Below, in pieces: positions 1 to 9,266 of a stretch of 64,000 nt of DNA. Position numbers and translations under genes: made by a program. The stretch is from positions 19,063-83,062 of the forward strand of contig JALNQF010000190.1 in the NCBI GenBank assembly GCA_028456385.1, written 5' to 3'. The notes beneath the pieces were generated by a model that was not told the DNA's origin, made no database searches, and saw only the letters and a program-made list of their open reading frames with translations. The stretch's first letter is position 1. Each line of letters opens with the position of its first letter. Source of the DNA: Ophiosphaerella korrae. Lineage: Eukaryota > Ascomycota > Dothideomycetes > Pleosporales > Phaeosphaeriaceae.

Positions 1-812
1 ACAAGCGGCATCTATTCCAGAAACACATCCAGACTTCGCAAGCTTTACGTCGGGAAGGCCATTTCAGGTCGAACAATTCGACCTTATTTTTTGTGGCGCA
101 GCAGTTCAACGTGCACATCGTCGTGCAGAATATCGTGAGTCGCGCGAGCTGCTTCGTCTGACAATTAGTCAATTAATCATCGCGCTTCAGCGCCTTTGCA
201 CCGGTGGATCTTTGGTTTTGTTGATTCATAAACCAGTCATGGGACAGTTTCACAATCATCAGCATATTCTTAAAATTCTCCAACGTCCGCCTCTTCAAAC
301 CTAAGAGAAAGCATGCAATCTGCTCGTCATTTTACATGGTTGCTACAAAAGTGCAACTAGAAAGTTATTAGGCACAATTAGCTATACGTGAGTGGAAGAA
401 GCAGTAGGAAAATGAAACTTTTCAAGTTGGCAACATTGAATCAACACGCATCTGCACTCAGGAAGATAATGTTTTTAGCATGTTGGCGGGATTCGGGCCT
501 CAACTCATAGTTCTTGCGACACCCGTGTAGAAGATTCAAACTAATGCATTGCAGTCAGCTTGGTTCATTCGAAGTAGTGCTAATTTCCGGGGATCTCTCA
601 TGCTTTAGCTAGGCAAAATATCCAAGTTAAAAAGCCCAGACAGATTATAATTTATCTCACGTCTTTACAACACTGATGTGTCTCTATAAGTATGCAATGG
701 GCTCCGGTGAAAACGGGTTGTACATGGAAGCCCAGTCAAGGACGCTACACTCTTAGGCTAGTTGAAATATATCACCCGTGCATCCATACGCCCTTGCCAG
801 CCTCCCGCAATA
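1..812. other. No gene recognised (left edge)
   Basis: No open frame here has a start, length and motif that I would call a gene. The stretch is moderately AT-rich and leads into the decayed fragments that follow on the minus strand. A gene running in from outside the window cannot be excluded. Confidence 0.5.
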
Positions 813-1073
813 TTATCTTATCCAATGAAATGGAATCTTACTTCTCGGAGCAGAGCCATGTGCTTTCTCTGCTGAGAAGTCCACCGCGACCACGGCGTGC
901 AGGAACTCAGACCAGGGGATTTTGCCGCGAAGTTCAAGATTCTCAGACGAATGAAATAGGGCTCGGAGCACCTTACGCGTGCGTTTGTCGACTTTGAATA
1001 TCTGCTTTGCATTGAGTGGTTCTTGCCGCACAGTAGCTTGCGATTCGTGAAGATTTTCTCCACTTGTGAGCAT
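813..1073 (-). pseudogene. Fragment of a conserved fungal hypothetical protein
   Basis: The minus-strand frame includes the blocks KVDKRTRKVLRALFH, GKIPWSEFLHAVVAV and SKIPFHW. They resemble the C-terminus of a widespread fungal hypothetical family that I recall as having a ...VPWxDFLHAM...GSVW...GKIPFR pattern. In that pattern about 25 residues normally separate the GS and GKIPF parts, and here they are directly joined, which suggests an internal deletion. The rest of the gene is absent. Function is unknown. The resemblance is from memory of the family pattern, so confidence is modest. Confidence 0.4.
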
Positions 1074-1812
1074 AAGCGTTACGGTGGGTCCGGATAGCGG
1101 TACTTGCGAATGATGGGCATGACTAGTTTTCGACCTCTCTTGTTCGAAGAGCTCGCCTGTAAGTCTGGTTTAGAATTCAGTAAAAGAGTGCCGCCCGGGC
1201 GTGCCGATGGTAGGGTGAGGGTTCTAGAGCATTTCTGGATCCGAGGAATTTGCTGAGGTAGAGCCCTGGCATTGCTTAGCGAGGCCTGGTTCTTAGAGTA
1301 GTATATTGAGCTTGCTAGCCCATCGATAGACGGCTTACGAACTCCATGTCGTTACTAAGTCTGAAAACCGAAATACTGTCGGTAGTAGTATCTTCTGAAA
1401 GATATGTTAGAAGCGTGGAGATGGTTTATGGAGGTTTAGGCTTGCTTTGACTAGCTGTTTGAAAAGTTCTATTTCTTATTCCAACAGTTTCATTATTCTT
1501 AGGGAGGCTGCCGGGGAGGTTGCCAGCCGGAGGGGATGATCCATGTCTGAGGTCATTTCAAAGGCAGACGGCTGCTGTTATAGCTCTTCGTCCTCCCGCT
1601 TCTCAAACTCATCATCGGCCCCTTCATCGCTTGCTGCCTCAGTAACATTAGAGCTTCCTGCGCAGACATCGCTAAATACGTTCTCCGAAGTCTTGTGGGT
1701 GGCTCGTTCTTCTGCATGGCTGTGTCAGGGATTATTGTGGCCCAAAGTCAACTTTTCAACTACTCCATTCACCCCATCCTTGTTATATACCCATAGCAGC
1801 TACCACAGTTGC

Positions 1813-2025
1813 TCAAGTGACATCAGCCAGCATACTTTGAGCCACCTTGCAGAATCGCCTAATGACAATCAACCGCCCATTTAAATAAAATATCTCTTTG
1901 TCCTTTGACCAGCATGCGTTGCCTGATTTACCAGCGTTCAACGCAATATACCTGCCATACGCGAGTAGACTGATCATCTCGCTCATTGGGCTAAATGATC
2001 CATCTGCGATGTACTCCCTATGCAT
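1813..2025 (-). pseudogene. Fragment resembling the conserved block of RecQ-helicase-linked fungal proteins
   Basis: The frame reads a block with SPMSEMISLLAYGRYIALN, then YWSKD-like and YLNGRLIVIRRF segments. This resembles a conserved block of fungal proteins often encoded beside RecQ-type (telomere-linked) helicases, with the pattern MSEMI...AYGK.IA...WS.D...Y.G..I...RFR. Downstream on the same strand (about 1500-1815) coherent stretches appear in other frames, separated by stops and frameshifts, so the gene seems decayed rather than simply short. It may belong to the same former gene as the fragment at 813-1073. No function can be assigned. Confidence 0.35.
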
Positions 2026-2112
2026 CTCTAAAAATTAATCATGGCCCTCGTCTGACTGCTTATCATGCTGTGCTGCGGAAAGTAGTTTTTCAACTGCAAG
2101 CACCCGTACGCA

Positions 2113-2696
2113 TTATACCACACCTGCTAGCATATACGAATATATTTTTTTTGCAATAAGCAAGCGGTCCATCTCGGTATCTATACCCGGTACGGCCGTA
2201 AAGTGACCAAGCCCACTTATAAGCGGAGAGCTCGGGTACTTCGTAAAGATAAACGAACAGAATGACCCCAATAGCGCACCCATCCGAGTGTCCTTATCGT
2301 CTGCATCGAGCGCGCGCCACAACGTAGATCGTGCTCGATCGCCGCCTTCCCAATACAATTGAGTTTGACTTTGGGTATGTCTTGTGACGCCGCTCTGAGC
2401 GGCCATCGTCTCCTCCCATTCTGCTTCTAGAGCCGGGGTGACGAATTCGTGTGGTTCCCATGTCGGCTCGTACGAACTACCTGTCGCTGGATCGATACCT
2501 TCCCATTCAGCCATGTAATGTGTTCCATTGTCCTGCAGAATTCTCGTCGCGGCCCAAAACGTCTCGCTGACCGGGCAATGACCCCGCTTAGGTTGGGAGG
2601 CATTCGCATAGGCAGACGGTATCGTTCGACGCCGCCTATTCGGGTGAGATCGCTCAAGGTCCGTTTCCGCTTGTTCGCCGTTCGCTTGGAAGCCAT
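2113..2696 (-). pseudogene. Chromodomain gene with a frameshift
   Basis: An ATG at 2696 opens a lysine/arginine-rich N-terminus (MASKRTANKRKRTLSDLT). Around 2630-2650 the coherent reading moves by one base into the frame that encodes the chromodomain: FWAATRILQDNGTHYMAEW, then EGIDPATG and EPTWEPHEFV. Chromodomains bind methylated histone tails, and this short type is abundant in Dothideomycete accessory regions. The frame containing the domain has no usable ATG of its own; it opens with a TTG at 2742. The tail after about 2330 has no recognisable domain and may be a chance extension to the stop. I read it as a one-base indel in a once-functional gene. An undetected intron is less likely because no good donor/acceptor pair lies at the switch. 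Confidence 0.6.
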
Positions 2697-3477
2697 TTCG
2701 TGATAAGGCCTCCGATAGTGGTCGAGTGCCAAGACATCTCAAAACCGAGCCTATTTCATTCGAAGCTTATAATCGGTGCTTATTTGTTTCCAAGCCCCCG
2801 CTAACACAACTCCTGCTTATAATGTGTGCTTTCCAGGTTTGAATTGGCTCAGAAAGTCCGCCAGTACGAGGGGCTTTCGTGGGTTAACGTCAAAAGGAGA
2901 CCTATGAAACTCGGGAGCGATATGATATGCTGTTGCTGTACTAGGGCTCGCGACAAAGACATAGCAGTATATTGTGCGGCGTTGTGAAGTTGAGGGGCAG
3001 TCATTATCACGGCTTGACAGCTAGTCGCTTTGACATAGCGGCGGTGCGGCGCGGTTGCCAAAACAATGGACCAAATTACGAGCTAACGGCGCAACGGCAC
3101 CAAGCCAAAACAGTGGCCACTCCTGCGCTGCGCAATTTAGATGGGTCCTTGCGATATCGTCCCGGATTTCGTTGTACAATCGTGGATCAATTGAAGTCCA
3201 AGTGAATGAGGGGCGGTGAAGACCGTGACTATGCCAACTAGCAAGGCTATGAGTCGTCGTGGCGCTAAGAGCTAAATCGCGTGTTTGCAGCCGTTTCCCA
3301 AAGTCTACGGCGGGTCTGCGAGGTGAGGGACGCTAATTAACGGAGTTTCTCTGCCACTGTGCCTCTTCCGCTTGTCTTGGCAAACTGGCCAAAACAAACA
3401 CCAACCATTTCCGCTCTCACCCCGTATCCTCTCCCCCCCCTCCCTTCCCCTGTCTAGCAGCATTCTTCGGTCGCGAT
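2697..3477. other. Intergenic, between divergent genes
   Basis: No supportable coding frame. A polypyrimidine tract (3430-3450) lies just upstream of the next gene's ATG and probably belongs to its promoter or 5' UTR. Several short frames on both strands lack starts, domains or sensible composition. Confidence 0.5.
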
Positions 3478-4955
3478 ATGAAGCGAGCGTTTTCCTGCCC
3501 TGACATCGAGTGGACCCACGGCCATCCTGCATCTCCGAAACGCCGCAAACTATCCCCTTCGGACAGTGGCCGCTGCCTACGCAGTCCAACATTACACCTG
3601 ACAGCCGAGACTTTACAAACGCTCTCCTTGCCGTCATCGGCAGCCTGGGGCTTGACGCAATCTATCCAACGGTGGGCAAGCAGTTGCGATAGTTGCGGCG
3701 AGGTGGAGATGGCTCCCCAACAGACACCAAGTGTCACTTCGAACGACAGCGGTCAGAGGAGAGTGTCGAAGCTGAGTTACCGGCGACAGCGGTCGCAGAG
3801 CCCCAGCAAGAAATCAAGCCCCCAATATCGATCAAGGAACATGGCCGACGCAAGCGTCTTTGTAGACCATTTCCCCGACCCTCCCTCAGACGTGGAAGAT
3901 CAACTCAAGCACATATTCGATGTATCGATGCTGGAAGACATTGGGAAGACCTCTTTTGGCGAGGATCTGTTCAGCAGGTCGGCAGCCCAAAACGGAGCTG
4001 GAGAGCTCGCGGAGAAGTACTGTCACAAGTCCAGGCAGATGGCCAAGGATTGTGCTGGAGAAGGCCAATGGAAGAGTTGGCTGCTAACAGGTCTCGTGGA
4101 ACCGATGCAAGAGCTGTTGCTTGACATTATAAAACTGAGTGCGTCCGAGAAGCGTAGGTTTATTGATTCCGCTTTCACGGCATGGCTAATCTTGCCGTAG
4201 CATGGATGGCTGAACTTAGACCGACCCCGCCATCCTTTGAAGATATACTTGGCTCCGTTCCACCTCTTCCAGTTTCTCCCGAATCGTATATACCGGCCGC
4301 TGAGCTTCCGCTCCCTCCGCGAGACCCCGTCCTTCCACAGACGCCAATCCTCAGCCCGCCATCTAATGCTCCCAGTGATTTCACCAACGACGACCCTAAT
4401 CGTATTTCTATACCCAAACCAGACATAACTGTTGGCCTTTCCCACACGTCTTTTTCTAAGCTCCACGGCAAGATACTATGGGACCTCCAGGACAACAATC
4501 GCGTCCTTAGTGAGCCACACCAATCGGCAATTGGCCTGCATTTCCCTTTTCTCATTTTCGAAGCAAAAGGCCTCGCTATCGGATCGAATATGATCGGAGC
4601 GCAAAACCAGGCTGCTGTTGACGGGGCTTGTGCCCTTAACATTCTCCGTGACTTGAAGCTCACTGCGATCACTCACATGCCTCGCACCCCCGTAGACGAG
4701 CCTAGGCCAAGGCAGATTCTCTTCTCAGTAGTGACAGAAGGACCTATTCATGAACTGTGGGTTCACTATCAAATAGCCGAGGCCTACCATATGACGCTGT
4801 TGCGGATATGGCGGACTACAATTACAAAAGAGGCAAGAGAATTTGTGCAGGCTTTAAGCAAGGTATTGGAATGGGGTTCATCTGGTTTTAGGACCACTAT
4901 TCTTCAGGAGCTCACAGCTATTGAAACTGTACTTCGAGAGCGCAGGATAGAATAA
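3478..4955 (+). CDS. PD-(D/E)XK nuclease-like fungal protein (two exons)
   Basis: The gene starts at ATG 3478. A 47-bp intron at 4154-4200 (GTAGGT donor, GCTAATC branch, CCGTAG acceptor) joins frame 1 to frame 3 and gives 476 residues. The N-terminus has the SPKRRKLSP-type basic, Pro/Ser-rich segment seen in many fungal members of this family. The C-terminal half has the restriction-endonuclease-like core: Asp300 in KPDITVGL, then FPFLIFEAKG with Glu346 and Lys348 (ExK), followed by an alpha-helical Ala/Gln-rich segment. This matches the fungal PDDEXK_12/DUF7924-type proteins, whose biological role is unknown. The metal-binding triad looks complete, so nuclease activity is possible but unproven. 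Codon frames are clean, unlike the decayed neighbours on both sides. Confidence 0.75.
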
Positions 4956-6471
4956 GTCATACGTTCGCCGAAACAATCTATCTCCGTGAACGTTAATTTC
5001 GGATTTTTCGCTTCCGTGATACAACCCCTGTGGTGTCGATAAGAATAATGTTTTATACTTTGGTCGATCTCTAGTTAAAATCACATGTGAATGCCTCTCA
5101 CATTGCGTCAGGGTAGAAGAGGTTTAAGGGCGCGCCCGTTAAATTGTGCGTAGCCAGGTGTGGGTCCCGTGTTAGTTCCTGTTGGTGGATCATACCCTTT
5201 GCACCAGGTCCCAGGCTGTTTTCATCTCGCCCAGTCGTGTCTGTGCAGCATACCTCTCCAGCGCCAAGCATATCTGCACAACCTCTTGTGGCAACGCCTG
5301 AATTCCATCTCATCCGTATTCTAAAAATTTAAAGTTCATGACTTGTGAGGTGACGAATTCTGCAGATGTTTTCAGAGAGTTGAGTTGGTTGACCGGAGGG
5401 CATAGTCAAGACTGAGTTGAACCGCAAAGGCTTCGGGACTGGCGCCAGTCCGCTTGCTAAGGCTCCGCACGGCTATAGATCTAATAGCTACTTGGAAATA
5501 AATTATGTCCTAATGATTATATAGGATGTACGGGGCGGGTATGCACTAGCTAGTGTAGGTAAGAGAAGTTAGGACACAAAGAGAGACTCTACTAAAACTC
5601 TCTAATTATCCTAAAAGGAGAAGAGAAAGGCCTTAGCCTTAGCTTTAGTAAGTAGCAAGCGTTAGAAATAAGTACGTAGTAATAGGTAAGTTTAAGATGC
5701 TAGCAAAGTTCAAGATACTGTACTACTAAAGGTTATATTACGTAGCTGCAATATTAACGTTCTAAAGAAATATAGATAGTACAAATTGATCGTAAGCCTC
5801 TGTTTACTACTCTACTAGAAGATCTCATGATAATAGCTATTGTTGGTGACTCAATAACCTCATGTTTGCTTACGCTGAGATTGTGTTGGGTGTGTAACTT
5901 ACCGAGGCATGCATTTTACCGACGGGCACGGTAGCAGATTCTGGGAATCTGTTGCGCAACTCACCACACATTCACCGCACATCTGGCCGCGTATCTGGCT
6001 GCGCATCTGATCGCGCATCTTAACGGGCATATAGTCTGACGCAAGGAGAGGCGTGGGCATCCGGCTAGCTCGCCAGCAGGGTGCAGAGCTGTAATTAGAA
6101 AGTCGGCCTTCCTTTCTTTTTTTCTTGTCGCAACGACTAGGATTATCTTAGCACCTTCTAATTAAGAACGACGTTTACTATCTTCCTAATATAAATGCCG
6201 GTAGTAGCTTAATTTTGCAACGGGTAATGTTACCTCGTATTTAAGAGTTCTTCCGAAACAAAACGAAAGAGGAAGGAGTAAAAGCATGTCAAGTTCCTTC
6301 CGCTCTAGGATATATGAATTAGTTAACAGTTTATCTGATAAACCGAGGAAGCAAAATATAAAACCTTATAGCTTCTAACAAATCTACTTGTTTACAAGTC
6401 CGCATTAGCAAACAACATATTTACCAAGCTTATCCGTTGAAGCCGGTTGATATAATCGTCTATTCGCAATT
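4956..6471. other. Non-coding, AT-rich island begins
   Basis: No gene is recognised. From about 5,470 the sequence becomes rich in TA, CTAG and TAAG words with few CpA/TpG, as seen after RIP. Near 5,504 and 5,570 the words TGTCCTAA and TTAGGACA face each other, possibly remains of a small inverted-repeat element. A 12-bp tandem repeat (5975-6022) is listed separately. Confidence 0.5.
5975..6022 (+). repeat. 12-bp tandem repeat, four units
   Basis: Four consecutive 12-bp units with the core CGCATCTG (variants CGCACATCTGG, CGCGTATCTGG, TGCGCATCTGA, CGCGCATCTTA). The units differ mainly by C/T and A/G transitions. The repeat sits inside the AT-rich island, outside any coding frame I can support. 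Confidence 0.7.
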
Positions 6472-7122
6472 ATGATAATCGCCTGCCTTGTTGCTACTAG
6501 CTTTTTCTCCTTACTTAGCGGTTCAGCAGCCGCCGAAAAGCAGTTCAAGCAAGTTCCTCTCGAGCCGCCACTCAATTGGGAACCAGCCCGCCGTATCTGG
6601 CCTGGTAATGTTATCGCAGGATACAACAGCGAACTCTCCAAGTATACAATCACAAGCTGGGGAGAGTATCTCCGGTCGGAGTGCAACACATTCAAGGCTT
6701 GCACATCCTTTAGCGGTTGCCAAGGTATATAATTTGACAATATATCTGTTACATCGTAGAGCCTAAGAGGGGGTGCTAATATATAAATTTTAGCAAATAA
6801 TAGTGGCAATACGGGTGGGCGTTACTGGTTTGGATATGTTTTTCGGGGAGGACCTACCACTCCGGCGGACTATGAGAGAGATAAGGAACTAAGCAGTAAT
6901 GTCACCGACTCATTTGCTTATACGGTTGTCTCAACCGCAAGTTTTATCGCGTAACGAGATGGCGACGAGTGTAACTTTGGCAACCCTCAGCCGCTCTAAG
7001 GAAATGGGCATCTATATCATCTATCTGAAGGTGATACTTCAGATCTCCATGGGAGCTGTTACGTGCCGTAGGGTTTATAGTGTCTCTTTGATCCTCAAGC
7101 GCTCCTCAAGGATTTAATTTAA
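6472..7122 (+). pseudogene. Decayed small secreted-protein gene
   Basis: An ATG at 6472 opens a typical signal peptide (MIIACLVATSFFSLLSGSAAA). A 69-bp intron at 6725-6793 (GTATAT donor, GCTAAT branch, TTTTAG acceptor) joins a second exon that includes GRYWFGYVFRGGPTTP, and a stop follows at 6952. Beyond that TAA the same frame still reads protein-like text (GDECNFGNPQPL, GHLYHLSEGDTSD, GSCYV, CLFDPQALLKDLI), interrupted only by TAA 6997, TAG 7069 and TAG 7078, up to TAA 7122. The stops are what C-to-T changes in CAA/CAG (or G-to-A in TGG) would give. I therefore read it as a longer cysteine-containing secreted protein broken by transitions; the first 138 codons could still be expressed. Function is unknown. 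A secreted candidate effector in an AT-rich island is a known fungal pattern. Confidence 0.55.
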
Positions 7123-7660
7123 TTTATTCTTTTGCTAAGAGTGTTTATTCTAAGTAGTACTGTTATAGTAAGATATTAAGTTAGAATTAGACATTTCTTT
7201 ACTAGCGTTAAATTTATTACTAGTTTTAGAAATATTATTTCCTTTAAGACCCAGTAAACTTACGAGAGTAGAGTATATAGAAAAAAGAAAAAGATGAGAG
7301 AGGTAAGATGTAAGGTTCTCGAAAGGGCTGTAGAATTATATAAAGTGGTCTGTGACGTAGAGTTTTATTCCACTCGGCTCTAAGCCTGAACGGCACCAGT
7401 ATACTGTGTTACATAACCACGCTTCCTGAATGTAGTTAATCTATCAATGACACTCCGTCCGTGAGCCTAGCATTTAGTATATACGGCGAGCTAAGTTAAC
7501 TACTGTAGGATAGATCTCGATCCAATAGATTGGCAAAATACTTCTGTTAATTGGGAATAGTTTGGGTAGAGGCTGCAGGGCAGCCTACGCTGCGCATACC
7601 GTTAAAGCTCTGCAAGACGATTAGACACGTTGTAGTACGGTCGAATTTGTCTTTGTCTAA
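7123..7660. other. AT-rich, no gene seen
   Basis: The sequence is rich in TA and low in complexity, with many stops in all frames. I see no motif or repeat that explains it. It separates two secreted-protein relics. Confidence 0.5.
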
Positions 7661-7933
7661 TTAAGCGAGAGGGTCAACGTTGAATGTGACTGGAGTCCCC
7701 AAGAAACTTCCCAAAGCGACGGCCGAGTTTACCTTCTTGATAAATTCCTCGCGGTCGGGTGGACAAAAGCATAGGATCAAGATATCGTTAGCACCAGTAC
7801 AGCTACTACCGTTAGGGCCCTGACTAGCTATTAAACTAAAGGCTGGAATTAGGCTTAGATCTATAGACACGGTAGGCATTACGGAAGTAGAGATGATAGC
7901 TACTAGAAGAGCAAGAATAGTAGAAGAGCGTAT
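7661..7933 (-). pseudogene. Relic of a second small secreted-protein gene
   Basis: The minus-strand frame has a block with ILILCFCPPDREEFIKKVNS followed by AVALGSFLGTPVTFNVDP. This resembles a conserved ascomycete secreted family with a CFCPPxREtFI...N pattern. A real ATG exists at 7879, but it lies after a hydrophobic stretch (RSSTILALLVAIISTSV) that looks like a signal peptide. The codon directly before that stretch, at 7933-7931, is ATA. The simplest reading is an original ATG start lost by a G-to-A change. The frame ends at 7661, shorter than I would expect for the family, so the 3' part is also lost or lies beyond an intron. Confidence 0.5.
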
Positions 7934-9266
7934 TTTTAATTAGCGTGACGTAGCTCTAGAAAAGTTTGGAATGAAACATTCTTATACTTGAACTTACTAA
8001 CCCTCTCTAAAAATAGCCGTACTAGGAAGACTAAAAGGGTCTACTATTAGAAGCATATTACAGATCTCCATACTACTATAGAGCCTATTTTGGTACCCGT
8101 TGGGAACTGTTTAGTCCCGATCCAGGTTACGCGGCCGCGTTAATCAAAAGTCGCTTTCATCAGTCGTACGGTTACTTGCAAAACCGCACCTTATGCCATT
8201 TGATAAAGCCACGAGTACCACCCTTAGCTTAGTTTGGTAAGGTAACTACCAAGAGTGGCGCGGAGAAAATCTCGCAGCGCGCTAAGAGGAGAAGCTGTCT
8301 CTTCTGCGATATTTCTTTGATCGGTTACATCATTCTTACCGCTATCATACTACTTACATTGACCGACTCGTAGCTATAGCTTCTTGCCAAGACCATCGTG
8401 CAAACACAATGGAAGCGACTATTAAGCAGCATTTCCTCGACCTCGTGAAAATGCTTAAAAGGGACGCCGTCTACCTATCTAAACGGACAATAATACAATC
8501 ATTCAATGTTCCATGCCTAGTGGGTGGGATTTACGGGACGCTCGTTCTATTATCGAGGGATATATTGTTAACCTTCCTCAACGTACGAAGAGCACCGGAC
8601 ATGGGGAATAGAAAATTGTACAGATTGTGTCAGGTAACAAGAAAGACTTTCGGGTCCTCATGTATCGCTGCGACGCTTTTGGTTCTGATAAAGACACGAA
8701 AAATTACGTCATGTCGCTAGAAAATTCGCTGCAGCAGCTTTAATATGCAGACGATGAACTTTAAAATGATGAATAGTAAGCTCCTTGTTTGATCCCGCGC
8801 CGTGGCTTTCCACTAACCATGTTTCTGAGATCGGCCGAGTACTGTATAAAGGTGTTGCAGTAGCCAGGTTGCTGACACAGTGGGAGGTTAGGGCTAGGTG
8901 AACTGTTTGTAAAAATTGCGAGACGAGCATGCGCTGAAAGAGCGCGTGCACAAAAAAACGGAAGCTAATTCTGCGAGTTGCTGTAGCTCTATTGTTAGCG
9001 CTCATGTTTGAGGACCTGTTCTAGTTGTTCACATCTTGAAATTTGATATTTAAGACGCAATACAGTTATCGTAGAGAATATGGCGAAAGCGAAGCCCCAT
9101 AAACTGTAGCCACATGGTTTTTAAAGTGAAGATAACCAAAAAGAACTGTACCCGACCGCATACAGTACTCATCTGGGCAAGGAATTAAGCCGCCCGGTTT
9201 AAACCACCTAAGACGCTGCTTCTCGACGTGTTCCTTTTCTTTCCAAGATCGGCAGAAGTCTCGAAA
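7934..9266. other. No gene recognised
   Basis: Composition moves from AT-rich (to about 8,350) to more balanced. The two longest frames (8409-8720 plus and 8709-9005 minus) show no domain, signal peptide or family pattern, and I leave them uncalled. No repeat unit stands out. Confidence 0.4.

Noticed and set aside
5504..5580. TGTCCTAA...TTAGGACA facing words as an LTR or TIR element
   Set aside because: Only about 8 matching bases and no internal structure or second copy; insufficient support.
8409..9005. Two opposing frames of about 100 codons
   Set aside because: No family pattern, overlapping ends, and neighbouring sequence is decayed; chance frames are as likely.
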